A stretch of DNA of 64,000 nt from an uncultured Paludibacter sp. (GCA_937927845.1 CALFXE010000001.1:1-64000), one strand, 5' to 3'; shown: positions 1 through 9,031, numbered from the stretch's first letter. Translations and numbers: made by a program. The notes: generated from the letters alone by a model not told the origin.

Positions 1-221
1 TCTTCTACGCGGTGCCGATGGCGCCGTTTTTGGCGATGCTGCTGGCCCTGATCTGCGTCGACATCATCAACGACGGCAGAACCCGTACCGAGGAGCGGTG
101 GGCGCTCGGGTTGCTTGCGGTTTCGGGCTACGTGGCGCTGGTGCTGACCAACTTCGCCTGGCTGTATCCGATTCTGACCGGGGTGCCGATCTCGCCGGCC
201 ACCTGGAACATGGAGATCTGG
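1..221 (+). other. Foreign actinobacterial fragment: C-terminal piece of a protein O-mannosyltransferase (Pmt)
   Basis: The first ~221 bases are strikingly GC-rich and codon-biased to G/C in third positions, unlike everything after them. In the frame beginning at base 3 they encode a hydrophobic stretch with a final transmembrane helix, the motif LTGVPIS and then a Trp-rich tail, NMEIW. This is the usual C-terminal end of mycobacterial/corynebacterial dolichyl-phosphate-mannose protein mannosyltransferases, which normally finish a few residues later. Here the reading frame switches at about base 222, without a stop, into Bacteroidota beta-helix sequence. The family call rests on recalled similarity. 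A chimeric assembly or library artefact is more likely than a real gene fusion. Confidence 0.75.
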
Positions 222-1835
222 GGCGACAGTATCATTCTTAACCCTACGGCTACATTTAATACCCTGGTAACAGCTAAAGGTCCTGCCCCCGTGTTTTTGA
301 AAGGGAATGTATTGGGCAACTTCGATTTTAATATCGACAAACCGGGGAGCAGTCTTACTATATTGAACGATTACAGCAATGGTCAAACTACTATTGGTTT
401 AATCAGGGGGGCGTTGAATGCTTCAGGACGGAGGCTTACTATTCTTCAGGTCGACAATTCGGGTGGAACCGCTAATGTATTTTCCATCGATATCAGCAAT
501 TCTACGATTATTGCGCCCTTTGGCTGGCGCTTCCAGGGCCCTGCGGCCAATCATACGTTGAATGCTGCTAATTCCAGCATTACAACCGGCGACTTTAAAG
601 CTGAGGGAATGCAGTACGATACCGTATTGGTAACCGGCACTATCAATACAGATGTGGCCATGAATTTTTCTACCATCAACAGGCTCGTATTTACAAACCC
701 TGCCACCACTTCAACAGTAGGAATTAATGGAAATAGCAATACACTTACTTATGTGGAATACAAAGGCAGCGGAGGTATATATGGTACAAACAACGTAATG
801 GATACCCTGGTGTTCTTCCCAGGCAACAGTTATGTTTTTAATGGTGGTTCCAACAATACCATCAGGAATGAATGGTTTGGCAGCGGCACCCCTTGCAGGC
901 TTACAGAAATACGAAGCACTAACAGCACCAACGCAACGATTACCAAAACCAACGGCACCGCCGAATTCGATTATGTACGCGTGCAACGGATTACTGGCGC
1001 CGGTACAGTCCCTTTTACTGCCAGGGAGCATAGCACCGATCTCGGCAACAACATCAACTGGAATATATTGCCTTATAATGGTGCTGCACCAATTTATGGT
1101 CTCGGAAGTGATACTGTCGTAAATACAAGCGACTTTCCGATCGTATTACGTACCGATGGATTCTTTGGGTCACCTTCTTCTTCATATACCTGGAACGATG
1201 GCAGCACAGCGGATAGTCTTGTTGTGAATAGCGTTGGCAGTTATCATATATCAGTGGGTTTCCCCGATGGTTGCGTAGTACGCGATACGATAACTGTAAC
1301 CCTTCATTCCACACTTCCTGTTACATTAACCAGTTTTGCTGCAGTAATCCGGAATTGCGAAGCGAAGATTGACTGGGAAACGGACAATGCTGTTAATTTC
1401 AGTCATTTTGTAATTGAGCGTAGCAATGATGGACGCAATTTCGCCGCGATTGCACAGATTCCATACAGGCAATCGAACTATACTTATTCCGATCCTGTTA
1501 ACGACAACAAAAAAATATTCTACCGATTGAAAATGGTCGATATCGATGGAGCCTCTTCTTATAGCACAGTGGTAGCAGTGCGCGCGTCGTGCCAGTTAAA
1601 TAACCTGAAAGTTTACCCAACAGTAACCGATAATACGGTCCAGGTGATTCTTCCACAGGGATATGAAGGCGCGAGACTTGAACTGTACAATGTTTCAGGC
1701 CAGCTAATGCGCCCTGGCGTCACCGGATCGGGTACTGTACGTAACATTGAGCTTGGGTCATTGCCCAGGGCTGTTTACATGCTCCGGGTGATCAATGGCA
1801 ATAACGTAACTAGCTTTAAGATTGTAAAGCGTTAA
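222..1835 (+). CDS. T9SS-secreted surface protein with C-terminal sorting domain (5' end missing)
   Basis: This is the 3' portion of a large exported protein of Bacteroidota. The visible part begins with low-complexity Asn/Thr/Gly-rich sequence with repeated short beta strands, probably a beta-helix or adhesin-like region. It is followed by the common 'LPVTLTSF...DWETDNAVNFSHFVIERS' FN3-like module at about 1310-1560, and ends in a ~75-residue type A sorting domain (motifs VYPT, LYNVSGQ, YMLRV, final basic KIVKR). The family exits through the outer-membrane type IX secretion system, with removal of the C-terminal domain. The native start and signal peptide are absent because foreign DNA occupies the first 221 bases. 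The open frame runs through the junction, so automatic callers will start it wrongly at base 12. Ligand unknown. Confidence 0.8.
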   Translation, partial: GDSIILNPTATFNTLVTAKGPAPVFLKGNVLGNFDFNIDKPGSSLTILNDYSNGQTTIGLIRGALNASGRRLTILQVDNSGGTANVFSIDISNSTIIAPFGWRFQGPAANHTLNAANSSITTGDFKAEGMQYDTVLVTGTINTDVAMNFSTINRLVFTNPATTSTVGINGNSNTLTYVEYKGSGGIYGTNNVMDTLVFFPGNSYVFNGGSNNTIRNEWFGSGTPCRLTEIRSTNSTNATITKTNGTAEFDYVRVQRITGAGTVPFTAREHSTDLGNNINWNILPYNGAAPIYGLGSDTVVNTSDFPIVLRTDGFFGSPSSSYTWNDGSTADSLVVNSVGSYHISVGFPDGCVVRDTITVTLHSTLPVTLTSFAAVIRNCEAKIDWETDNAVNFSHFVIERSNDGRNFAAIAQIPYRQSNYTYSDPVNDNKKIFYRLKMVDIDGASSYSTVVAVRASCQLNNLKVYPTVTDNTVQVILPQGYEGARLELYNVSGQLMRPGVTGSGTVRNIELGSLPRAVYMLRVINGNNVTSFKIVKR

Positions 1836-1858
1836 GGCACGGATAGATGGATAGAAAT

Positions 1859-1888
1859 GCTGTCCTGCCAACTGGCGGGACAGCTTTC
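1859..1888 (+). terminator. Rho-independent terminator
   Basis: An 11-bp inverted repeat (arms 1859-1869 and 1874-1884, one T-G wobble) encloses a 4-base loop and is followed by TTTC. It starts 23 bases after the stop of the T9SS protein and precedes the ATG at 1916. It therefore ends the upstream transcript and argues against using the earlier in-frame ATG at 1847 for the next gene, because that would place the hairpin inside the coding sequence. Confidence 0.75.
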
Positions 1889-1915
1889 AAAAATTATTGC
1901 CTATACCTTCTTTTT

Positions 1916-2317
1916 ATGACGCATGTTCTAGTGGCAGATGGCCTCGCAATTGTACGCTATGGTACTACACATATATTACAGGAACAGTTTCCCGGAACGC
2001 AGGTTACTACAGCAGGAGACGTAGATGAAATGGTAGTATGTCTTGACCAGTCGAAATTCGATCTGCTCATTCTTGATATTGATCTTACCGGGGCCGACAG
2101 CCGGGAAATACTGGATATGATCAGACAGAAGCAACCAGGCATCCGGATACTCATGTTTTCCGGTCGTATCGTTACGACACATGCGCTGCATTATCTGGCC
2201 GCAGGCGCACAGGGTCTGTTGCTCAAATCAGAATCTGAAAGAAGACTGAAAGAAGCCATCAATACCATATTTAAGGGAAATATTTATATATCGGAAGGTT
2301 TCAGAGATGTCCGGTAG
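1916..2317 (+). CDS. Receiver-only response regulator-like protein (NarL-type receiver without HTH)
   Basis: The 133-residue product is a single REC domain. VLVADG near the N-terminus supplies one acidic pocket residue, LILDID carries the likely phospho-acceptor Asp54, and LLLKSE near residue 107 supplies the conserved Lys. The pattern 'AAGAQGLLLKSE...LKEAI..I..GN.YIS' is that of NarL/LuxR regulators, but the stop comes where the linker to the HTH should begin. It is either a stand-alone receiver acting by protein contact or a regulator that lost its output domain. The start at 1916 is preferred over 1847 because a terminator hairpin lies between them. It sits just upstream of a sensor kinase gene, so it may be a phosphate sink for that kinase; this is inference. 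Confidence 0.7.
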   Translation: MTHVLVADGLAIVRYGTTHILQEQFPGTQVTTAGDVDEMVVCLDQSKFDLLILDIDLTGADSREILDMIRQKQPGIRILMFSGRIVTTHALHYLAAGAQGLLLKSESERRLKEAINTIFKGNIYISEGFRDVR

Positions 2318-2338
2318 GCATTTTTAATCCCTTATCCG

Positions 2339-2371
2339 TTGCGCTATTAATATCATTTCAAACTATATTTG
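2339..2371 (+). promoter_or_regulatory. Candidate Bacteroidota sigma-A promoter for the sensor kinase
   Basis: TATATTTG at 2364-2371 matches the TAnnTTTG -7 element of Bacteroidota, with a TTG at 2339-2341 about 22 bases upstream as a possible -33 element. The kinase ATG at 2427 would leave a 5' UTR of about 50 bases. This is motif matching only. Confidence 0.4.
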
Positions 2372-2426
2372 TGTGCTACCGTCCTCCCATGATTTTTTTA
2401 TCCATAACCGGAACAGCCGGTAAACT

Positions 2427-5400
2427 ATGAGAATTATTGCTATCCGTATCATAAGGGACATCACTGTGCATGGTCTGCGGATCTTCTTTTGTTTTATCTT
2501 ATTATTATTTCCACTCAGTTTTTTATTCAGCCAAACATCCTACAACATCCGGCATTATACCAATGAAAATGGTTTGCCCGCCATCGGTGTTACAGGCATT
2601 CAACTGGATAAAACCAATGGCTTTCTCTGGATCGGTACGCAAGGTGGCCTCGTGAGATTCGATGGAAGAAACTTTACCAATTTCGGATTGGTGAAAGGAG
2701 GGGCAGTGGCTTCGCGTATTACGCTGATGACGCAAAACAGGCAGGGTATTATATATTGTGAAGACGCTAACTTTTCCGTATTCCGCATCCGGAATAACAA
2801 ACCGGAGTTTGTAACCACTGATACTTTTTTTATTGCGCCTGCAGGTATACGGGATATAGCGTCTGGAAATATTGCTGCCACCCGTATCGTCGACCGGGTC
2901 CGCCATCAGGCGGATTCGCTATTGCCTGAATGGATCGCTTTTCATGATAAAGTGGATGATTTCAACAGCTTTTCATTTATTTATGCGGAGGACGCTTATC
3001 ATTATGATGAGCAACTTGATACATTATTAAGGTTTCCCGGATTCAAACGGCTTTTCAAAGTTGACGATCATGTATATTTTGAGAAAACCGGTTATGAGAT
3101 ATGGGAATATGACCGGGCATCAAGAAAATTAGTACCAGTGTCCATATCGGGAATGCCGGCTTTAGTAGCCGGTGAAAAAGAAGTTCCAGGTATTATGTGG
3201 AAACCGGGAATGAAAGAGCCCTTACTGGTTAACGGAACTGATATATGGAAGGTCAGGCGCGAAGGTAAAGGCCTTGTTACGGAGCCGTTTTGCATGGAGT
3301 GTTATCCGCGCGGTTCTTATATAACCTGTATGCAGGTGTGGGAAGAAGAAGGGCTTATATTTATGTCGAGCGAAGTGAACGGTTTATACGTGGCGCGAAA
3401 CCCGTTTATAAAGACTGTTCTCGGCAACCCCGGTAGTAATGCGGCAAAAGTGGAATATGCACAGGCGGAATTAGTTCCAGGGGTTGTTGTTACTGCCTGT
3501 GGAACGGCCTTTTCCAGCAAAGGCGAATTGCTACCTGCGCCGTTGGATTTTCCGCGCAATAATATCTTTCTGGCTAAAACCGGCGACTACTGGTATTCGT
3601 TGAATGATACCCTCTTACATGTTTATCCCGGTCAGCAACGAAAAACAGTGACGGCGCTGCGCGACAATTCGATCAGGGCGGTGTATGCGGAAACCAATAA
3701 CAGGCTATTTGCGATCTCTAATTATAGTATTGGTGAAATAACCGATGACGGATTCAGGCTACTGTATCAATTGCCCCGAGGGGCTCTTAAGAACGACCTG
3801 GACCCAACGGACGCTATCGAATGGACGCCCGGCATAATAGCGATTGCAAGTGAAAAACTGGTATTATTCAATACGGAGAATGCTACACTCGATACTGTCC
3901 ATATTCCGGGGCTGACTACGAAAGTAAGGTCGTTCCTTAAGTACAAAGACTATTTTTTTATAGGAACCTATGGACAGGGCTTTTACATGTATAAGAACGG
4001 AGTGATCAAAAAAATGCCGCTGGATAAGCAGCAACATCTTTCCTTTACCCATTGCTTCATACCGGATGAAAAAGGATATTGCTGGATCAGTACCAATCAT
4101 GGCTTATTTAAAACAAGTTTCACTGCGTTGGTAGCTGCCTACGAACACGATTTACCGGAAATCTATTATCATTATTTCGGAAAGGAAGACGGGATATTCA
4201 ACACAGAGCTGAACGGTGGATGCCAGCCCTGCGGATTAAAGATGAGCAGTGGCCTGTTTTCATTTCCCTCCATGAATGGTGTGGTGGTGTTTGACCCGCT
4301 TGCGCCGCATTCACGGCCGCCATCCAACCGAATATTTGTAGATGAAGTGATCGCCGATACTATGCGGTATCAACCGGATAGCGGTGCAATAAAGAATTTA
4401 TCACCATTTATTAAGGATTTGCGATTTACACTTTCATTGCCTCATTACACCAATACGGAAAACATTTACTTCTCTTATAAACTTGAACCTTACCATGACG
4501 CCTGGAATTCGCAGGATATCGTCAGGAATAATGTATTGCAATTCGGGCAACTGCCTCCGGGTAGTTACAAGTTATATCTCCGTGTGCGGAATGGCTTTGA
4601 GGCGGATCAGTTTCAGACAACGATGATCGAATTCAATGTACTGAAGCCCTGGTACCGTTCGGCCTGGTTTTATACGCTGTGCATTGCAGCACTCATTTTA
4701 ATGATATGGGGCCTGGTGCGATGGAGAACAGCAAGCATTGCAGCCAGAAAAAAAGAATTACAGCTAAAGGTAGATGAACAAACAAAGAGTATTGCCGATC
4801 AAAGCAGGCAATTGGAAAACCAGTTGCTGCAACAGGAGGAAGACAATAAGATCAAGTCGAGATTGATTGCTATTATCAGCCACGACATAATTACACCACT
4901 TACGTTTATGTCGCTTGTTGGGAAAAAGATCAGGAATGCCTTTGCGGATAACGATCCCAATTACAAACTGGCAGACACGCTGGTAACGGTATTGCAGGAG
5001 CTTGAATCGTTGACGGTAAATATGCTCAACTGGATCCGCTTTCACCATGAAAAGGGTCAGATGCAGCCGGAGCGATTTGAATTACGCCCACTCGTTGCCG
5101 GTTCCGTTGAGATTATAACAACCCTGGCAGCCGGAAAGGGAGTCGAGCTTCACAACGATATTCCGGACAATACTGACATGGTGCAGTACAAAGAAGCAAT
5201 CGCGGTTATTGTATATAATCTTGCCATGAATGCGATGAAGCATACGGATAGCGGGAGCATCCGGATCGCTGGTCAGGCAAAAGATAGCGGCTATCTGCTT
5301 ACCGTTAGTGACACCGGCAAAGGAATGACTCCTCAACTGGTTAAGTTGTTGAATACACAGGACTCTCTTATTTCCGAATATTCAATTGGTGAATCCAAAA

Positions 5401-5543
5401 AATTTCAGTTTGGTTTCCGCATTATAAAAGACCTGCTGAGGATTATTCAGGGAACTATGAAAGTAGAAAGCGAACCGGGGCGCGGAACCCAGGTATCTAT
5501 TTGGTTTCCCCTGTCTGGAACCAGTGATCGGCAAAAAACCTGA
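2427..5543 (+). CDS. Two-component sensor histidine kinase with periplasmic Reg_prop/Y_Y_Y sensor
   Basis: The 1038-residue membrane kinase has an N-terminal signal/anchor (about 15-36) and a long periplasmic region of beta-propeller type repeats ('GLPAIGVTGI...NGFLWIGTQGGLVRFDG', 'GYCWISTNHGLFK'). A Y_Y_Y domain ('YFSYKLEPYHDAWN...LPPGSYKLYLRVRN') precedes one transmembrane helix near 750. The cytoplasmic part has a coiled coil, an H-box with His819 (AIISHDIITPL), N-box Asn931/935 and G1 box DTGKGM at about 962. Unlike many Bacteroidota hybrids it has no C-terminal receiver or AraC domain. A NarL-type regulator follows 149 bases downstream and is the obvious partner. The H-box reads HDIITPL rather than the usual HDL(R/K)TPL; activity is still likely. 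The ligand is unknown, typically a glycan or envelope signal. Confidence 0.9.
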   Translation: MRIIAIRIIRDITVHGLRIFFCFILLLFPLSFLFSQTSYNIRHYTNENGLPAIGVTGIQLDKTNGFLWIGTQGGLVRFDGRNFTNFGLVKGGAVASRITLMTQNRQGIIYCEDANFSVFRIRNNKPEFVTTDTFFIAPAGIRDIASGNIAATRIVDRVRHQADSLLPEWIAFHDKVDDFNSFSFIYAEDAYHYDEQLDTLLRFPGFKRLFKVDDHVYFEKTGYEIWEYDRASRKLVPVSISGMPALVAGEKEVPGIMWKPGMKEPLLVNGTDIWKVRREGKGLVTEPFCMECYPRGSYITCMQVWEEEGLIFMSSEVNGLYVARNPFIKTVLGNPGSNAAKVEYAQAELVPGVVVTACGTAFSSKGELLPAPLDFPRNNIFLAKTGDYWYSLNDTLLHVYPGQQRKTVTALRDNSIRAVYAETNNRLFAISNYSIGEITDDGFRLLYQLPRGALKNDLDPTDAIEWTPGIIAIASEKLVLFNTENATLDTVHIPGLTTKVRSFLKYKDYFFIGTYGQGFYMYKNGVIKKMPLDKQQHLSFTHCFIPDEKGYCWISTNHGLFKTSFTALVAAYEHDLPEIYYHYFGKEDGIFNTELNGGCQPCGLKMSSGLFSFPSMNGVVVFDPLAPHSRPPSNRIFVDEVIADTMRYQPDSGAIKNLSPFIKDLRFTLSLPHYTNTENIYFSYKLEPYHDAWNSQDIVRNNVLQFGQLPPGSYKLYLRVRNGFEADQFQTTMIEFNVLKPWYRSAWFYTLCIAALILMIWGLVRWRTASIAARKKELQLKVDEQTKSIADQSRQLENQLLQQEEDNKIKSRLIAIISHDIITPLTFMSLVGKKIRNAFADNDPNYKLADTLVTVLQELESLTVNMLNWIRFHHEKGQMQPERFELRPLVAGSVEIITTLAAGKGVELHNDIPDNTDMVQYKEAIAVIVYNLAMNAMKHTDSGSIRIAGQAKDSGYLLTVSDTGKGMTPQLVKLLNTQDSLISEYSIGESKKFQFGFRIIKDLLRIIQGTMKVESEPGRGTQVSIWFPLSGTSDRQKT

Positions 5544-5620
5544 ATGATAGTTTTAGCTTTTTAGCGGCGCCATCGCACATACAGGATCGTTCTCCAAATT
5601 CCCGGTTTATTATATATCTT

Positions 5621-5660
5621 GTAGCCGTCTTCGGCCGTAAGTAGCCTGTTTCGGCCGTTG
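5621..5660. repeat. Tandem 20-bp imperfect direct repeat, possible operator
   Basis: Two adjacent 20-base units (5621-5640 and 5641-5660) share 15 of 20 positions, both with a GTAGCC start and a TTCGGCCGT core. They end 32 bases before the ATG of the LuxR-type regulator. Their position suggests an operator for the kinase/regulator pair; no binding evidence exists. Confidence 0.4.
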
Positions 5661-5692
5661 GTAATCCTTGCATCCTAAAGAATATACTATTT

Positions 5693-6319
5693 ATGGAATG
5701 TATTTTAATTGCCGACGATCACGAGATCGTGCGCAGCGGGATCCGCCTCATGATAGAGGGCTTCTCCAAAAAATATGATTGCATTGAAGCTTCCAGCTCT
5801 ACAGAAGTAATGCAATTGTTATCTACCCGCCAGGTAAATTCGTTGATTCTCGACATGTTCCTCGCCGATGGCAGTACACTTTCAACCGTCGACTATATTA
5901 TACAGCTATACCCTTATACCAATATCCTGGTTTATACTACCAATTCGGAAAGTATTTATGGAAAACGGCTGATTCAAAAAGGAGCGAAGGGCTTTGTATG
6001 CAAACGAACTTCGCTTGGTGAATTGGAAAAAGCGATCCAGACTGTATTGCAAGGTGAAATTTACTTAAGCCAGGATTTAAAAGCATCCTTATTACAACCA
6101 GCCAAATCATCCGCATTACAAAATCCGATTGACGCACTTTCAGACAGGGAACTGGAAGTGGTTGAATACATCGTGATGGGAATGGGCAACAAAGAAGTAG
6201 CGGAAAAAATGTCGCTCGATGTTACCACTGTCAGCACCTATCGCCGGCGGGCATCAGAAAAATTGGGGGTTCAGAATCTGATTGATCTAAAGGAAAAGTT
6301 TTTATTATATAAGATGTGA
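5693..6319 (+). CDS. NarL/LuxR-family response regulator
   Basis: The 208-residue DNA-binding regulator has a receiver domain at 1-120, with acidic pair Asp8/Asp9 (IADDHE), phospho-acceptor Asp54 (LILDMF) and switch Lys in FVCKRT. A LuxR-type HTH occupies about 145-205 (LSDRELEVVEYIVMGMGNKEVAEKM...TVSTYRRRASEKLG). Length and architecture are normal. It lies 149 bases after the histidine kinase on the same strand and is its likely partner. The tandem repeat just upstream may be its own binding site. Target genes cannot be told from the window; the T9SS protein upstream is one candidate. Confidence 0.9.
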   Translation: MECILIADDHEIVRSGIRLMIEGFSKKYDCIEASSSTEVMQLLSTRQVNSLILDMFLADGSTLSTVDYIIQLYPYTNILVYTTNSESIYGKRLIQKGAKGFVCKRTSLGELEKAIQTVLQGEIYLSQDLKASLLQPAKSSALQNPIDALSDRELEVVEYIVMGMGNKEVAEKMSLDVTTVSTYRRRASEKLGVQNLIDLKEKFLLYKM

Positions 6320-6324
6320 AATTC

Positions 6325-6399
6325 TTAATCCTTCCCCGGGATTAAAAAAGTATTTGAACGCAGAAAGCCTTACCAGTCAATGACTTTGTAAGGCTTTTC
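6325..6399. terminator. Two hairpins ending the response regulator transcript
   Basis: A short stem TTAATCC/GGATTAA (6325-6331, 6339-6345) is followed by a stronger 10-bp perfect stem (6364-6373 with 6388-6397), 14-base loop and TT. The second has A/T-rich flanks on both sides and could work for both strands. Confidence 0.6.
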
Positions 6400-6430
6400 A
6401 GCTTGTTGGTTATATTTAAAATGCTTTTTA

Positions 6431-6537
6431 TGTAGCCCTAAGGGTTGAAAAATCGAACCATTTTTTTGCAGGATTTGAGGGAATTAGCGACATTCCGCGA
6501 CAACACTTAACCCAAACGGGACAATCTAGGTTCGAGG
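6431..6537. repeat. Left copy of ~106-bp diverged direct repeat with tRNA-3'-end-like sequence
   Basis: This 107-base stretch aligns end to end with 21762-21867 in the same orientation (shared blocks: GTAGCCC, ATCGAACC/CTCGAACC, GCAGGATTTGAGGGAATT versus GCAAGATTTAAGGGAATT, ACATT.CCG.GACAA, TTCGAGG). On the minus strand it contains GGTTCGA followed by GGGCTAC, like a tRNA T-loop and acceptor 3' half. No full cloverleaf can be built. It may be the relic of an attachment site of an integrated element; the two copies bracket EF-G and the defence island. The similarity is by eye, roughly two thirds of positions. Confidence 0.5.
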
Positions 6538-6567
6538 AATTCCTGTTGGCCTGTTTATTCTCGGAGA

Positions 6568-6584
6568 CGGAGTCTAAAACTCCG
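6568..6584. repeat. REP-like palindrome
   Basis: CGGAGT/ACTCCG arms (6568-6573, 6579-6584) with a 5-base loop. Palindromes of the form CGGAGT(N)ACTCCG are common dispersed elements in Bacteroidota genomes and are often linked to REP-associated (RAYT) transposases. None is present here, so this is a solitary remnant in the 324-base spacer between the response regulator and EF-G, where no gene was seen. Confidence 0.45.
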
Positions 6585-6643
6585 CATTGAAATATCCATA
6601 CTTTAATGCCACAATAATCCAGCACGAGGTAGCTAGACTACCA

Positions 6644-9031
6644 TTAGTTTGTTCTTACTATACCCAAAGTTTTAAAAATTATCTCATGAGTGATATTCGA
6701 AGGGGTGGGAGCATAGTGTGAGAACTCCATATTTGACAATGCACGGCCGGATGAAAGCGAGCGCAACTGGGTCACATAACCAAACATTTCGCTCAGCGGT
6801 ACTTTGGCTTTGATCACCTGGGCGTCACCACGTGTATCAATACCTTCCAGCATACCACGACGACGGTTAAGGTCGCCTGTCACATCACCCAAGTATTGTG
6901 CAGGCATGATCACTTCTACTTTCATGATCGGTTCAAGCAGTACCGGTTTTGCTTTACGTGCTGCTTCACGGAAACCCTGCTTTGCACAAAGCTCAAATGT
7001 CATAAAGTCAGAGCCAATCTGGTGGAAGCTACCGTCGAATACACGTATTTTCATGTTATCAACCGGATAGTTGGCCAACACACCTGTTGTCATAGCCCTC
7101 TCAAAACCTTTCTGAATAGCAAATACAAATTCGCGGGGGATTGCACCACCCACGATATCGTTCACAAACTGGAAGTTCTTATCAGGGTTTTCTTTTTGCC
7201 ATTCCTCGTCAACCGGTCCGAGGTCGAACACGATGTCGGCGAATTTACCATGACCACTGGTTTGCTTTTTCAGCGTTTCACGGTGTTTAACGGTTGTGTT
7301 GAAGGCTTCTCTATATACAACCTGGGGAGCACCCTGGTTTACTTCTACTTTAAATTCGCGGCGCATACGGTCGATGATGATCTCGAGGTGCAGCTCACCC
7401 ATACCACGGAGGATGGTCTGACCGGTATCTTCATCTGTATTTATACGCAGTGTAGGGTCTTCTTCTACCAGTTTAGCGATAGCCATACCCATTTTGTCAA
7501 CGTCGGACTGGGTTTTGGCTCCAACCTCGATAGCGATTACGGGCTCGGGGATGAACATGTTTTCCAGTACGATCGGATGGTTCTCGTCGCAAAGGGTATC
7601 ACCGGTTTTGATTTCCTTGAAACCAACAGCCGCTCCGATGTCACCAGCTTCGATGAAGTCGATCGGGTTCTGTTTGTTTGCAAACATTTTCATGATACGG
7701 CTGATACGCTCTTTTTTGCCACTGCGTACGTTCAGTACATAAGAACCTGCATCCAGGTGACCGGAATAAGCGCGGAAGAAGGCCAGACGACCTACAAACG
7801 GATCGGTCATGATCTTAAAGGCCAATGCAGAGAATGGCTCTTTCGGATCAGCCTTGCGAGTGATCTCTTCACCAGTATCAGGATTCGTACCAATGGTATC
7901 TGGGATATCAACTGGTGAAGGCAGGTAACGGCATACTGCATCTAACAGTGGTTGTATACCTTTGTTCTTGAAAGAAGAACCGCATATAATCGGAACGATG
8001 CTCAGATCAATCGTTGCTTTTCGGATCGCTTCATGCACTTCTTCTTCCGTGATGCTGTTGGGATCATCGAAGAATTTATCCATCAGCTTATTGTCGTATT
8101 CAACAATAGATTCAATAAGATTTGCTCTCCATTCTTTTGCTTCTTCCAACATATCGGCAGGAATGTCGATCTCATCGAAGGTCATGCCTTCTGTTTCCAT
8201 ATGCCAGATAACTCCTTTCATACGGATCAGGTCAACCACACCTTTGAAGTCATCTTCTGCACCGATCGGCAATTGAAGAGAAACGGCTTTGGAGCCGAGC
8301 ATGTCCTTTACTTGTTTAACAACGTTAAGGAAGTCGGCACCTGCACGGTCCATTTTATTTACGAAACCGATACGCGGAATGCCGTAGCGGTTAGCCTGGC
8401 GCCATACAGTTTCTGATTGTGGTTCAACACCATCAACGGCGGAAAACAACACGATCAGGCCGTCGAGTACGCGCATGGAACGCTCTACCTCTACGGTAAA
8501 GTCCACGTGACCCGGAGTATCGATAATGTTGAAAGAATATTTCTTTGTGTCACCAGTCGCTTTACCCAACAAGGTTGGGAAATTCCACTGGCAGCTTACC
8601 GCTGCAGAAGTAATGGAGATGCCTCTTTCTTTTTCCTGCTCCATCCAGTCGGTGGTAGCGGCGCCATCATGCACCTCACCAATCTGGCGGATCATACCCG
8701 TATAGCGGAGGATACGCTCCGTTGTCGTGGTCTTACCCGCATCAATGTGAGCGGCAATACCAAAGTTTCTCTGTAGTGTTAAATCAAATTTTACAGCTTG
8801 ATTTTCTTGAATAGAAAATCTTTTCTCAAATTCTGGATAAGTATTAATATCGACATATAAATCATCTTCTGTTTCCGAAAAATCATCGTCATTGCTTAGC
8901 GCTCTCCTGTATTCTGCCGCTAATCTGCTATCCAAAGATTCCAATATGGCCTCCACATCTTGCTGATTTTTAGCATTTGCAATTTTATTTAGAATATCCA
9001 TTACATCTGAATCTATTTTAATTTTATCCAT
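6644..9031 (-). CDS. fusA: Elongation factor G with an ~80-residue N-terminal extension
   Basis: The 795-residue product contains a complete EF-G: G1 AHIDAGKTT at about 94-102, G3 DTPGH, G4 NKMD, G5 region CGSSF, domain II, and domains III-V through to the end. EF-G drives ribosomal translocation by GTP hydrolysis. Normal Bacteroidota EF-G is about 700-720 residues and starts a few residues before QRNFGIAAHIDAG. Here an acidic, helical ~80-residue segment of unknown origin precedes it, and no ATG, GTG or TTG start was seen close to QRNFG (the codons there are GTA AAA TTT GAT TTA). The fused start is therefore forced. The ATG overlaps the stop of the upstream gene by one base (TGATG), implying translational coupling. 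It does not sit in the usual rpsL-rpsG-fusA-rpsJ operon. It may be an accessory second EF-G or the resident gene re-headed by an insertion. Confidence 0.92.
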   Translation of the reverse strand: MDKIKIDSDVMDILNKIANAKNQQDVEAILESLDSRLAAEYRRALSNDDDFSETEDDLYVDINTYPEFEKRFSIQENQAVKFDLTLQRNFGIAAHIDAGKTTTTERILRYTGMIRQIGEVHDGAATTDWMEQEKERGISITSAAVSCQWNFPTLLGKATGDTKKYSFNIIDTPGHVDFTVEVERSMRVLDGLIVLFSAVDGVEPQSETVWRQANRYGIPRIGFVNKMDRAGADFLNVVKQVKDMLGSKAVSLQLPIGAEDDFKGVVDLIRMKGVIWHMETEGMTFDEIDIPADMLEEAKEWRANLIESIVEYDNKLMDKFFDDPNSITEEEVHEAIRKATIDLSIVPIICGSSFKNKGIQPLLDAVCRYLPSPVDIPDTIGTNPDTGEEITRKADPKEPFSALAFKIMTDPFVGRLAFFRAYSGHLDAGSYVLNVRSGKKERISRIMKMFANKQNPIDFIEAGDIGAAVGFKEIKTGDTLCDENHPIVLENMFIPEPVIAIEVGAKTQSDVDKMGMAIAKLVEEDPTLRINTDEDTGQTILRGMGELHLEIIIDRMRREFKVEVNQGAPQVVYREAFNTTVKHRETLKKQTSGHGKFADIVFDLGPVDEEWQKENPDKNFQFVNDIVGGAIPREFVFAIQKGFERAMTTGVLANYPVDNMKIRVFDGSFHQIGSDFMTFELCAKQGFREAARKAKPVLLEPIMKVEVIMPAQYLGDVTGDLNRRRGMLEGIDTRGDAQVIKAKVPLSEMFGYVTQLRSLSSGRALSNMEFSHYAPTPSNITHEIIFKTLGIVRTN

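Noticed and set aside
1847..1915. Earlier in-frame ATG for the receiver-only protein
   Set aside because: A strong terminator hairpin (1859-1888) lies in this stretch and the receiver domain begins at the ATG at 1916.
6431..6537. Complete tRNA gene
   Set aside because: Only a T-loop and acceptor-like 3' end are seen; no anticodon arm, D arm or matching 5' acceptor could be built in either copy.
6896..8776. Long plus-strand open frames (340, 154 and 119 residues) opposite EF-G
   Set aside because: They are antisense shadows of the highly conserved EF-G gene and have no recognisable domains or signals.
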